A stretch of 64,000 bases of DNA, from the NCBI GenBank assembly GCA_025057375.1, contig JANWWO010000008.1, forward strand, positions 1 through 64,000, in the 5' to 3' direction. Made by a program: the position numbers and the translations under genes. The notes under the pieces are model-generated. The model was not told where the DNA came from and searched no databases. It saw nothing but the letters and a program-made list of their open reading frames with translations. Each line of letters starts with the position of its first letter. The stretch's first letter is position 1. Of this stretch, positions 1 through 11,085 are shown one piece after another. This DNA comes from Candidatus Absconditabacterales bacterium. Lineage in GTDB: Bacteria > Patescibacteriota > Gracilibacteria > Absconditabacterales > Absconditicoccaceae.

Positions 1-2128
1 CTCCATAGCGAATATGTGTATACATCACTTGCCCACTTTCCGTTTTTTGATTATTGAGTGACACCATGTCACATGGACAGGTCACACACAGTTTTTCTTT
101 AATTTTTTCTAAAAGCATTTTAGTGTCTTTTCACCAAATACCATCAACATAAAATTTTGATCCCTGTTGTATCCCCACATGTTCTGCAAGAGAAAAAAGA
201 TTTTGTTGACCGATAAGGGCGTGCGTCCTTGGTATTCACAGATTGTGAGAAATCAGCGTTGTGAGTGCAAGATCATCACCATTGATATGTCCCGTATATT
301 CATCACGGAGGTGCTGAGCAAAAATATCTTCCGTCTGTCTCTGAAGTTCGTTGGCAACGAGAAAACTAAATTTATTATTGAGGAGCATATTTTCGATTTC
401 TACTTCTTTATCATCGATTGGTCATGCAAGCAGAGCATCTCGATCAATAGGGTTTCCCCATGCTTTTTCTAGACGTTGTCTATATGCACTGATACGTTGT
501 ATTTCTCTGGCATATCGATTGTGTTGTGCTTGATCTGCTCATGCAGAAAGAGGTTTAGGGAATGTGCATGAGTTGAGAAATGTTTGACGAGAAATTTGAA
601 ACATACCAAACGAGTCTGGTTTACGGTACATGTCGATCATCCTTCTCACAAAACCTCATACCAAATCTCTTCACATCATATGATAGAATCATTTTACTAC
701 TGCTCTTTGCTCCCCTCCCGCATTTTCTTTGAGGTAAATTGCAAGGAGATTGTTGAGTCTTGATGCTGGAATATTTTCTTCTTTTGCATATTGTATGATT
801 TCTGTCATTTTTCATTGAATCTCCGGATTATCTGATTCTGGAACAGTAAATGAATACTGTTGATGAATTGTTGTCTTTGGTGGGACAATAAGATCAACAG
901 AGAGATCTGCTGGACTATATTTGCCTGTGAGTCAGTATCATCACGCAACGAGACGTTGGCAAATATATGATTTGGAAATATGGTAACGATCAGCAAGAAT
1001 TTCTGCAAAAAAAATGCCTGATATCTCTGTTGGTACTTTTTTGTTTGGATATAGGGTTGGATCATTTGCTGTTATTGTTGTTGGTGCGTATTGTTTCAAA
1101 TTTTCAGTTTTGGGCAAAAAAATCCTACTATCTGCATGGATTTTGAATAGTTTCCCGTTTATTGTACAATCTCTCATGCCATCTTTATCAATGTCTCCTA
1201 CAACAATGCTATCAATTGCAACAGTTTGCACTTCCCCATTAAAAAAGTGCTTGAAATTCCCTTTTCCGTCTGAAATAAGAACGTGCGTCACTTGCAGTTC
1301 TTTTGTTCATTCTTTATACTTATAGTGGGAAGTAGGGTTGTGGAGAGTACAAAGTCATCCTTTTATTGTTTTTAGCAACTCTAGTGTTGATTTCTGAATC
1401 GCTGTTCATGTGTCTACATGTTCACCAAAAAACTTTTTGTATTGTTTCCTTTGGAGAACATCTTTAATATCCCATGTTCATCAGATTTTTGCTTTGTTTT
1501 TGTTATCATCCCATGCATCCCCCAGACTTCTGATATTGATATATGAATCAGGAAAGAGGCGATTATATTCTGCAAGAACATACTCTGCACAGATTGCTTG
1601 ACCACTCCATCAGTTTTGTTGATAAATGTTTGCAATGGTATGAAAATTTTCTGGTATTATGTGTTGCATATTGTCATTATTTTCTTTTTTTTTAGCTGTT
1701 CATTGTTCTTTTTCTATCTCAATTTCCATGACTACTTCCCTAATATCATTCCACTGCGTTGGATCTTTCTCCCTTATTACTGTCTCAGCCAAACATGCAA
1801 GATAGAAATTTTTTTCTCATTCAGAGAGTTTTGGATATGCTGATATGTCACGGGTTGTAAAAATTTGTTTTATACGTTGTCAATAGTGTGTTCGTCATTT
1901 GTCAATAATATCTTTAAACATTGTTGTTAGTATTGTATTCTTACGGAACACTTCCCATTTTGTTGGATCCGCAAAAATTTGATGCCACATCTGTTTATTT
2001 AAACTATAGAGTGATTCTTTGTAACTAAAAATTTCTTTTTCAAGAATCTCTTGGTTTATACTAGACTCATTACTGTGTGATGCATTTATTACTTCAACGG
2101 TGCTGCTTTCTACATTTCGCAAGACCAT
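1..2128 (-). CDS. Partial large secreted protein with lysozyme-like domain
   Basis: This frame is open with UGA=Gly from an ATG at 2128 to the window edge, so the C-terminus is missing and at least 709 residues are present. A TAA lies four codons upstream of the ATG, which fixes the start. The middle holds a 'VVGDIDKDGMRD' stretch of FG-GAP or EF-hand style. Farther on comes a helical part with 'LLAIYLKENAGG' and then 'DSFGMFQIS', the arrangement of lysozyme-fold transglycosylases, where the Glu of KENAGG could be catalytic. A 'CVTCPC' cysteine cluster lies near the edge. A cell-wall hydrolase role is inference; the open frame is observed. No signal peptide is evident at this start. Confidence 0.6.
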
Positions 2129-2223
2129 AAGTATTTGATTAACAATAAAAAACCTCTGTACTCAAGTATAATGATTAGCTTGTTTTTGTCAAATTTTCCT
2201 CACCAAAATATACGTCCTTTGTC

Positions 2224-3391
2224 TTATATCTTGACTTTTTTCTTACTCCTTATTCACACAAGTAACACAGCTGCCTTTTCTTCTCCAATATACATTGTTG
2301 CAATTCCACGAAGAGGCTCAAATACGAATTTCTATTCCCATTTGGTATCTCTAAATGCCTCACGATATCGTGATGATGACAAAAGTGTCGTCCACATTTC
2401 ATCATACATCCAGATATAATAATCGTCTGATGGCGTAAGATAGAGAATGAAGTGGTCAAGTTTGCTTATGGGAATATATTTTTTTGCTTTTTTATAACCA
2501 ACGTTCCTCAAATCTGAAGGGAAAGCAACACCATATTTGATTGCTCCGTATCCAATCTCTCTAAAAAATATGCGTCAATACTTTGTTTTTTGTAATAGTG
2601 ATAGAAACGGATAGTATCTTCGATAGGCATCATAATAGCGTAGATGAGTTCATGCATCATGATAGATGATTGAGTATGAGGACAATCAACTTTACCGATA
2701 TGAAACTCAATTCATTGCCCAATATGTTTGGGGTATGATTTACCTGTTCATCGTGACGCAATTTTTGCTTATAAAAAAATCATAACAAAAGAGGGAGGTG
2801 TAGATAATATCGCAAATATTCACTGTTGATTAAAAAATCGTTGTCAATCATTGATAACAAAGTGGTGTTGTTTGTTGAGAATTCATCCAAAAATTTGTGA
2901 AATATTCGTCACACTTTTTCATGCTGGACTTTGTTTGTCAAAAACAAAATGATCGTTTTTTTTTCTCAAAATAATGCACAACCAGTCTCACACAATTCTT
3001 TCATATCTAGTTGCACTTCTTACCCAAAAAGCTTTTTCTCCATATTTCCGTTTTCTTTTTTCATCGCTGTCTTATCCATCATCGTCATTACTGTGACTTT
3101 TTTTAATTCTTGTTTCGCTGATAAGTGTGGGTCAGAATGTTTTTCTTTTACTTGATGTGATTTTTCTGCGATTGATGCTGGTTGTACTTTATCTGGTTTG
3201 ATCGCTTTTAATTCTGGGTTTTGTGATGTTTTTTTTGTATATATACCAAAACTTGTTCCAGTGCTAATAATCAGACTTTTGGAACAGAGTGATAGCTTTT
3301 GCAGCTTTGGTGAGAGTCAAGAACGATAATTTTTTGGTACAAGAGACACATCTAGGATCAAAATATGATGAAATAAAAAACCTATAATCAT
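2224..3391 (-). pseudogene. Decayed metallopeptidase-like gene
   Basis: Coding-like sequence starts at an ATG at 3391 ('MIIGFLFHHILILDV', a membrane anchor) but is broken several times. There is an in-frame TAA at 3020-3022, then the coding signal appears to move between frames near 2940 and 2770. A further frameshift falls inside what looks like an HExTH zinc motif: 'SSIMMHE' in one frame continues as 'THLRYYDAYRRYYP' in another near 2650. A TAG follows 'RDTKWE', with coding-like sequence beyond it to a TAA at 2224. UAA and UAG are not recoded elsewhere in the window, so decay is the simplest reading; assembly error is the alternative. The peptidase assignment is tentative. Confidence 0.5.
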
Positions 3392-3519
3392 TATACGTTT
3401 TTTTTCTCACAAATGTCAAAAAATAATAACTGACCTGTGTCACGAATAGTTGCAAAATCATCGATCGATTCGTACAATAAAGTCAGACGTACATATTTTT
3501 TTATTCCAACAATCAAAAA

Positions 3520-4752
3520 ATGGCTTTGTGGGCTTTGTACCAAACGCAAAGTGCAAGAAATTGAGGACATTATGCACCCGATATTATTCAGCAATGATAT
3601 GAGGCGTTGTGATGAATCAATGCAGTAAAGGCTCTGATTGCAAACAAGATCGCCGATCAACTTATTGAGCCACATTTCCCTGATGAGAAAAATCTTAAAA
3701 AGAATCCAGTACTTCAACAAGAGCTTAAAAGACATAAAGATGCCTTGGTAAAAAAATTACACAATGAAATTATGCCTCAGGTGTATGCGTCAGGGATTGA
3801 TATTTCCCAGTTGCTGGCATGAATACTACCCTGACAAGGGTGACAACCCTCATGATATACTCAATTTGCTCAACTCAAAGCTTTTGCTGACTATGTACAA
3901 AAAACAGTAGAATATAGAAACACAATGCTTGCAACAGTATCGCGCAATCTTTCTGATGAGAAAAAAGCAAAAATGCATCAGCTTTTGGCACAGTTTGACG
4001 CACAGAGCAATGTGGCGCTTCAAAACACTCTCCACATTGAACAACAAAAAACTGCTCTTACCCAACAACAAGAGGAACTCCAATCCCAAATAAACCAATA
4101 CACAACAAGTATAACAGAACATACAAGAATAAGAAACCTTGTCCTCGATACTGCTGGGAAAAATAAAGAGTGAATCATCAATTTTTTCAAAAGAAAATTT
4201 TCTCCAACAAATAGAATGATCTACTATCTCAACAAATACAATCTTGAAAATAAATCATGACAAAATTTTATCAAAAGTTTTCGTTCATTCCTTTTTAATG
4301 CAGTAGCGTCCACAAGGGAATTCCAAGACGAAACATGATCAGGTCGTTCAAAAAATATTGCAATGATAGAGATAGGAATTCGTAAGATGACACAAACACT
4401 ATTTGGTCTTCGTAATGACACAAGCGAACAAAGTATTGCAATGATCCAAGAGTATATTTCCAAACTAACTTCATCACTCGACAATACTATCACCACTTCA
4501 TGAGATCCACTTGCTGTCATGAGAGCTGAGGCAATTAAAGAGTATTTGGCAAAATACGAGGCAAAATATTACCAAGAATTAAAAAATCAAATCCCAACGT
4601 GATCAACAGTGAAAACAGTGTGACAACAACATTGGACCGATGCGCAAGTGCCTTCATCTCAACCATGATCAGCATCATGACAATCCCAACAACCGTGATG
4701 ACGTTGACTATCCCCACATACCTCTCAGTGATCTCGTGCTCCTACATCGTAA
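3520..4752 (+). CDS. Hypothetical coiled-coil protein with Gly/Gln/Ser-rich tail
   Basis: This is a 410-residue frame that stays open only with UGA=Gly. I chose the ATG at 3520 because an in-frame TAA sits at 3478-3480. Coding-like sequence ('SQTYIFFYSNNQK') lies between that stop and the ATG, so the true N-terminus may have been lost with the decayed neighbour, or a T7 homopolymer at 3494-3500 may hide a frameshift. The centre ('QQKTALTQQQEELQSQ') is a predicted coiled coil. The tail is rich in Pro, Gln, Ser and UGA-encoded Gly. No family was recognised. Confidence 0.55.
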
Positions 4753-4763
4753 AGTGAACATAG

Positions 4764-5189
4764 TTGTTTACAATTATTTTTTCCATCCCCATTCAGCAAG
4801 AAACAAAATATTACATCCCTACCAACGGACGAACAATATTCTCCTCTTTACCCCTTTATCCCTCCACGTTCCTCATGTACACCTCTCTCATCACTGCTAC
4901 CAACTATATTGCCCAACAGTTATCTTATTTTTATGACAACGCCCTTATCGATAAATATGCTATCGCAAACATCATCCTTGATGATGTCATCACGGATTTG
5001 ATAGAAAAAAATAGCATAACTGACACAATTGCAGATCAGTGTGAAGCAACGGGCGGCAATCCTGCAAAAATAGATGAGATTTTGCAAACCATCCCTGACT
5101 ATCAATCATCACTTCAATCAGCAGTCAGTAAGTATTGTTCACATATGATTTCTATTGAAGATCTAATTACAACCCACAACACTCCCTAA
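4764..5189 (+). CDS. Hypothetical exported protein
   Basis: The frame encodes 141 residues from a TTG immediately after an in-frame TAG at 4761, 11 bases past the previous stop. The N-terminus is hydrophobic ('FTIIFSIPI') and the C-terminal half contains two cysteines, in 'ADQCEATGGN' and 'SKYCSHM'. Because it follows the coiled-coil gene so closely and lacks an ATG, it may be a second domain separated by a mutation rather than an independent gene. Function unknown. Confidence 0.4.
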   Translation: MFTIIFSIPIQQETKYYIPTNGRTIFSSLPLYPSTFLMYTSLITATNYIAQQLSYFYDNALIDKYAIANIILDDVITDLIEKNSITDTIADQCEATGGNPAKIDEILQTIPDYQSSLQSAVSKYCSHMISIEDLITTHNTP

Positions 5190-5205
5190 CACGACATCAC
5201 CTGAT

Positions 5206-5826
5206 CTAAAAATCTCCTGGACCAATCATCGAATCCAAACGACGCGTATCTCTCATGACCGCATCATTGATCAACACAATAGACTGCACATGATAGAGAG
5301 CAGTCTGCTGGGTCGATCAGGTCAATGCACGAAAAAGCAACACCCTTGCAAATGAGGACGGCTGCAAAGTTATTGTATGTCCCAATGAACGACCGCTACC
5401 CTGAGGATGATCTCTCCAAAAAAGACGGAAAACTTCCCAATCACTGACCAATTCGTGACGATAGGGCATACGAATACCAGCAAGCCCACGAGCAGGATCA
5501 AATGCCAACCCCAATCCATATCACGATAGTGAGGCAAATGTCATCTGACACAAATCGCCCTTATCGAGTCACAACACACGATCAAGACAATCCCATTCTC
5601 TAAATCACACACGATTGGCGTTTCTCATCGCAAATGCAAGCTCAATCCCCTCCTGTGCAAGAAATTGTCAAAAAAGCTGAGATTGAACTTTTGCAGTCAT
5701 CCCAATTGACCATGTCAAGGCATTCATTACACCCAAAACACCAATCGCAAAAACGACAATAGAGATCAACACTTCTATCATCGTCAATCATAGTTTTTTT
5801 GTGCTTGCACTTACTCTCATATCCAT
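5206..5826 (-). CDS. PilV-like type IV prepilin with UGA-encoded cleavage glycine
   Basis: This 206-residue protein begins 'MDMRVSASTKKL', then a UGA codon, then 'LTMIEVLISIVVFAIGVLG'. That is the class III prepilin signature: a short basic leader, Gly at -1, a hydrophobic +1 residue, Glu at +5 and a membrane helix. The -1 glycine that prepilin peptidase (PilD) recognises is encoded by UGA. The rest ('TWSIGMTAKVQSQLF' onward) matches PilV-type minor pilins in layout, with a globular domain of further UGA glycines. It ends the minus-strand run that includes ileS. It probably acts as a minor pilin that primes or decorates type IV pili. Start is at 5826 or the second ATG at 5820. Confidence 0.85.
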
Positions 5827-5883
5827 GACAAAGATAAATATAAGAGTGTAGCGGTATTTTTTTTATTTGCAAGCTAAAGCGAT

Positions 5884-6774
5884 TTATTTGATCAAAAAAT
5901 TCTGCGGTAAACTTTGGGCAATTGTGGTCTCTGGATCCAAACGAAGCGGATGAGTCGCCTGTACAACAAACAATCATCAGGGTAAATCACCCAAAGGAAG
6001 AACCAATGATCATGATCACGAGACTGTTCCTGATGCAATGACAGTCGCATCAGCCATAACACGAAATGAAACATCAATCCCCGTAGCAGAACGCAGTCCC
6101 AAAAGAACATCACGAGCAGAATGAGATAGAGACAACCCATACAATGAGGAAAAAACCTGTGCTCCTGATGATGCAGATACCATGCCATGAGCATATCCCT
6201 GAGACGAAAGTGTCATCTGTCATGAATACGACGACCCTGTTCATGACTGATATCCTGCTTGATAAGGAGCAAGTGGTCATCGCGTCATATGCGGCTGCAC
6301 AGACAATCTTCCTTGCTCAAACGCGATCGTCGTATACAAGGCAGCAAAAAGATTGATCAACGAAGGAGATAATCAGGACGGCAGAGCAGCAAGACGCGTT
6401 TGGTGTTCGACCAATCTTTGTTGTAATTGAGTCAAGAGATACTCAAAATCCTGATGATGACGCAAAGACACAAGACGCTGTGCAAACGTAGCAACTAAGG
6501 CACGGTGTGTCGAAGGAGACAAACACGGTTCTGGGCAGGACTGAGCACGCGTAACCGATGGCACCAACACTAAAGTAAGAGCAAGAACGATCGTCATCGT
6601 AAGAGAAAACATCACAGGAAACCATAAAGTAAAAAATACATCTTTATCAGTATACAAAAAAAAGAGACCACTGACAAATCGTCATAGATCTCTCGCAATC
6701 AAAGAGTTGACTTTTTGATTTTTCTTTCCTAGAAAGATCGGCGAATCGTATCGCGCATACTTCCTCTCGGACAT
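5884..6774 (-). CDS. Hypothetical secreted or anchored protein of the pilin cluster
   Basis: The frame of 296 residues starts at an ATG 11 bases downstream of the ileS stop, so the two are probably cotranscribed. A basic N-terminal part ('SERKYARYDSPIF') is followed by a strong hydrophobic segment ('MTIVLALTLVLV') and an 'AQS' cleavage-like site. Translation could instead begin at an internal ATG just before that segment. Next come a Cys pair in 'SCPEPCLSP', a helical stretch and a beta-rich C-terminus ('SGSLVLPLGDLPGG'). No family recognised. Its position just upstream of a prepilin suggests a pilus or surface role, which is inference only. Confidence 0.65.
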
Positions 6775-6784
6775 ATATTTCTCC

Positions 6785-9700
6785 CTACTCCTTTCCAATT
6801 TTCCACCTCACCACCATGGGACCAAGCACTTCTTCCCCCTCTTGATCATACCTATCCAATTCTCAAAACTCTGACAACGTTTCTTCGCTAATCAATCATC
6901 CAAACATTTCAATCAACTCAACAACATGATTATCTCACTCAATAAAGAGAACAATTCTATCCGTCAATTGATAATCAGCAGTTTTTCTCGCTTCTTGGAT
7001 AATTCTAATCAGGTCACGAGCATATCACTCATATTCCAATTCTTTGGTCAATACTGGATCCATGACAACTACCATTCACTCGACAATCTCTCCATCAAAG
7101 GTCTCATCATGACTACGATACGCTATCTCAAACTCTTCACGTTCTAATATATGTCCATCCACAATCACCGTCCCATCTTTTCCTCGTGTAAATTCACCAT
7201 TTTTTGCTTTAGTCAAAACGTTTTTGAATGCTGATCCAAGTTTTTTACCAAGGATTTTTCCATCCGGTTTGATAATGGTTTGAACGCTCTTCGTAAGAGC
7301 AGGATCGACACTGATTATTTTGACATTGAGTTCATCTTTGACGATCTCGAGCAATTCATCGTCAAGCTTTTCTGAGATTGTTGCTGATGCAAGGGGTTGT
7401 CTTACTCTGAGATTGTGTCTTGCTCTCCGCCCCAATCACGCATTCACCAACTTAGAGACACGATCCATACTTGCCATTACGTCAGTCAAGATTTGTTTCT
7501 CATCAGCAACAGGAAATGATTGATGATGCACGCTTCCTTCACCTCACAAGGCACGATACATATGCTCAGCAAGAAATGGCATAAAAGGAGCAATAATTTT
7601 GGATAAGGTCATCAGCACAGTATACAACGTCTCATAGGCAGAGAGCTTATCCTGATCACTCTCAGATTTCCAAAATCTTCTTCTACTTCTTCTAATATAT
7701 CGATTGGTCAGATTGTCGAGAAATCACACAATCGCACGAGATGCGGTGTGCATTGTGTACTGAGAGAGATTGATATCAACAGTTTGTATCAACGAATGAA
7801 GATGAGATATTATTCGAGAATCGAGAAAACTACCCCCTCACGCCAAAGGTTCAGAACGGATTATTGATTCGTCGCTACGATCAATGGAAGGCTGCCATCC
7901 ATCAATATTTGCGTAGGTGATGAAAAAATTGAAAGCATGTCGCATAGGAAGCATGACAGTTTTGACAACCTCAAGAAATCATTCTTCTTTAACTTCGACA
8001 TCTCAGCCATACACCACAGGAGACAAAAGCGAATGCATCCTGATCGCATCTCATCCATATTGCATCAAGGCTTTTTTGGGATCAGGGAAGTTTCCGTACG
8101 ATTTGGACATTTTGCGTCCGTCATTCCCTTTCATCACTCCGGTACACAACACATTGCGATAACTTGGACGATCAAAAAGGGCAACAGCAAGAACATGCAT
8201 GACATAAAACCAAGCTCTGATCTGTCCCGTATACTCGACAATATAATCAGCAGGAAATTGTGCCTCAAACTTTTCCTTGTTCTCAAACGGATAATGGACT
8301 TGAGCATAGGGCATACTTGCACTATCCATCCACACATCAAGAACTTCTGGAATTCTCTCATATTCGTGCCCCTCAATCATCACTCTGATCTGGTCAATAC
8401 TTGGTCTATGGAGATCAAAACGAGCTTTGCGAGCCACATCAACATACTCGACCACACTTATGTCCATTGTATTTTTATTATGGATATAGTATTTTTTCTT
8501 TTCAGTATTGTAATCAAAATCAGCCAATACTTTTCTCATCATAATCAACGGATCACCATGACTACAAATCACAATTGTCTGCCCTGCATGTTTATCTATT
8601 TTTTCATACAAAAATTCCTTGACTCTTGTATACACATCTTCAATACTCTCACCACTTACTCAGTCAATAGGTTTATTATGACCTCGCTGAATTGTCGAGC
8701 AATCAAAGGGCTTGTCTTGCACAGCAAATGCTTGACATTCGGTCAAACGTTTGTCAATAATGATTTCTTTATGCAATTTGTCAGCAAGATAGCCAATAGT
8801 CTGCTGACAACGGATCAATGGCGAACAATAAATCGCATCAATATCCACCTTGCCATATTTGTCTGCCATTGCCTGAGCCTGCTTGTGACCATAATCAGTC
8901 AATCTTCCTTTTCCTTCTGCATCGCCCCAATGTTTTTCGTTGTAATCCGTACGACCATGACGCATCAAGATAATTTTGGTGAGTTGTTTGTAGGGTTTAT
9001 TTGCACGGAAGATGTCATCACGAGAGGACGCAATTCGATAGGATGGAAAGAGTGACATCGATGTGATAGTGCCCCACTCAGGCATATGAGCAAAGGTTTG
9101 AGTAATTGATCCACCATTGATACAATAGGCAAAACTTTGGATCACTTCACCATGAGAAACAACAAGCGCTGACGGATTGTGGTTTTTTCTGAGATCAGCA
9201 AGTGTCTCTCTATCACGCTCAATACTTGGTCACAACACATCAAGCAACTGTTCTTCATTACAATTTTTGAGTCCCATAGTAGTTAATCCATCCATATTTT
9301 TTATCCCAAACTTATGCATCGTTGCTTTCTTTGCTTGATGGAGTGCCTTTTTGCGTTGAAGAGAACCAAATCTTTCATCAATTCTCATAGGAATATCGAG
9401 AATCTCGCTAACGATTTCTGCTGTTTGAACTGCTCTTTTCATCGATGAGGTCAAAATCTCTGTATAAGGATGTCATTGTGCTTTCATTGTGTGTGCAAGA
9501 TCAGTAATCTGCCTGATTCCCTCTTCTGTGAGGGGACCATCATCTATTGATTTGTCGGCGAGTCCATGACGAAGAAAATGAATTTCCCCCTTTTGTAGGG
9601 ACGTATCACGAATGTTCGCTTTCCTTTTTGGAACATAAATCGGCATGGGGGTTCCCCAAAATCTCGTACGCGAAATACATCGATCAGGTGCTTGTTCAAT

Positions 9701-11062
9701 GGTTTTGGCAAAACGACCATCTTTGAAATGGGATGGATATCGGTTGATTGCTTCATTGGCTTTGAGGAGATTAGGTTTGAGTTTTTGGATATTAATAAAT
9801 CGGCTATCTTGTGCTTTGAAGATCAAGGGTGTATTGGAACGAGGACAAAACGCGACACGATGCGTAATGGATCATTTGTCAAAAAGGAGTCATTTGTCTT
9901 TGAGTTCGGTGCAGATGAGTTCGTTTGCGTCACGATAAAACACTCAGACTTTGTCCGTGATTTGGGAAGTATAACGTCACTCGTCGTCTAATGCTTCGGT
10001 TTGCGTCAATCAGTATGTTTTTCCCAAGTGGAAATCCGATTCACCAAACTCAGGAGCAATGTGCACAATACCCGTTCCATCTTCATCAGACACAAAATCA
10101 GCAGAATAAATACGATGATTGTTATCATTATGTCCGACAAAGTAGTCATATGGCGGTTTGTAGCTCAGTCACACCAATAATGATCCATGATAGGGCGATC
10201 CCACAACACTATACTGCTTCCCAGCAAAGATTTTTTCGACTCTTTTGGTGGCGACAACATAGTAGGCATCATTGTAAGAGATAGTTGAATACAAAACATC
10301 CTCACTGACCGCAAGTCACAGATTTGCCGGGATTGTTCGTGGGGTTGTGGTTCGAGCGAGAGCATACACTGCATTTTCTTTCACTATTCAATCGCCCCAA
10401 AATTTTGGATCAACTATCTCAAACTTAACCGTAATCGCAGGATCATTGATCTCATTGTACGTATCATCCATCGCTACCTCAAAACTCGAAATCGGAGTCG
10501 AAAGCGCAGTCGAAAACATCGAAACGCGCTTCCCTTTGTAGACAAGTCACTTATCCCAGAGTTGTTTGAAGACTCGCATGACTGATTCCATATAGTCATT
10601 GTCCATGGTTTTGTAACAGTTGTCATAATCCACCCAACGACCGATATTTTTGATGTAAAAAGGTCGTTCATGTGACGTTTCTTTGGTATATGTATAACAT
10701 TCGGCAATAAATGTATCCACACCTTTTTTTTCAATCTCTTTGGATGTATTCCATCCAAGTTTTGCTTGGACTTTTTGCTCAATCGGCAACCCGTGACAGT
10801 CTCGTCACCACACACGCTCAACACGTTTCCCTTTCATTGTTTGATACCTTGGAATAACGTCTTTACAAATTGATGACAAAAGTGATCCATAATGAGGTGT
10901 CCCCGTAATAAATGGCGGACCATCATAAAAACGATATGGATTGTCTGCAGGATTTTTTTCTACAGAGACTTCAAAGGCTTTGGTTTGGTGCCAATATTCC
11001 AAAACTGCTTGTTGGATAGCCCAAAAATCTGGTTTGGATGGTTGAGAAGGGAAGAATGACAT
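6785..11062 (-). CDS. ileS: Isoleucyl-tRNA synthetase with two inserted histidine-phosphatase domains
   Basis: This 1425-residue class I synthetase charges tRNA-Ile; family members are usually 900-1100 residues. The signature near residue 40 reads HYGS in 'GTPHYGSLL' (usually HYGH), KMSKS is at about 984-988, and the C-terminal domain is complete. After '[11 protein letters not shown]' (about residue 474) an extra block of roughly 400 residues precedes 'DLHRPSID' (about 883). It contains two phosphoglycerate-mutase-type domains, each with RHG (about 498 and 701), an SxxxRxxQT helix and a second His in SHG (about 635 and 835). Both catalytic sets look intact. All pieces share one frame joined by UGA. 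The upstream leader is pyrimidine-rich without a Shine-Dalgarno site. Confidence 0.95.
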
Positions 11063-11085
11063 GAAGAAAAGAAAAGAAGTAAAAA

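Noticed and set aside
2224-3391. Idea that UAA or UAG are also recoded
   Set aside because: Every intact gene in the window ends in TAA or TAG, and internal TAA/TAG occur only in regions that also have frameshifts.
3490-3502. Programmed -1 frameshift at a T7 run
   Set aside because: The T run is slippery, but the upstream frame has no clear homology and no downstream stimulatory structure was seen; homopolymer error or decay is simpler.
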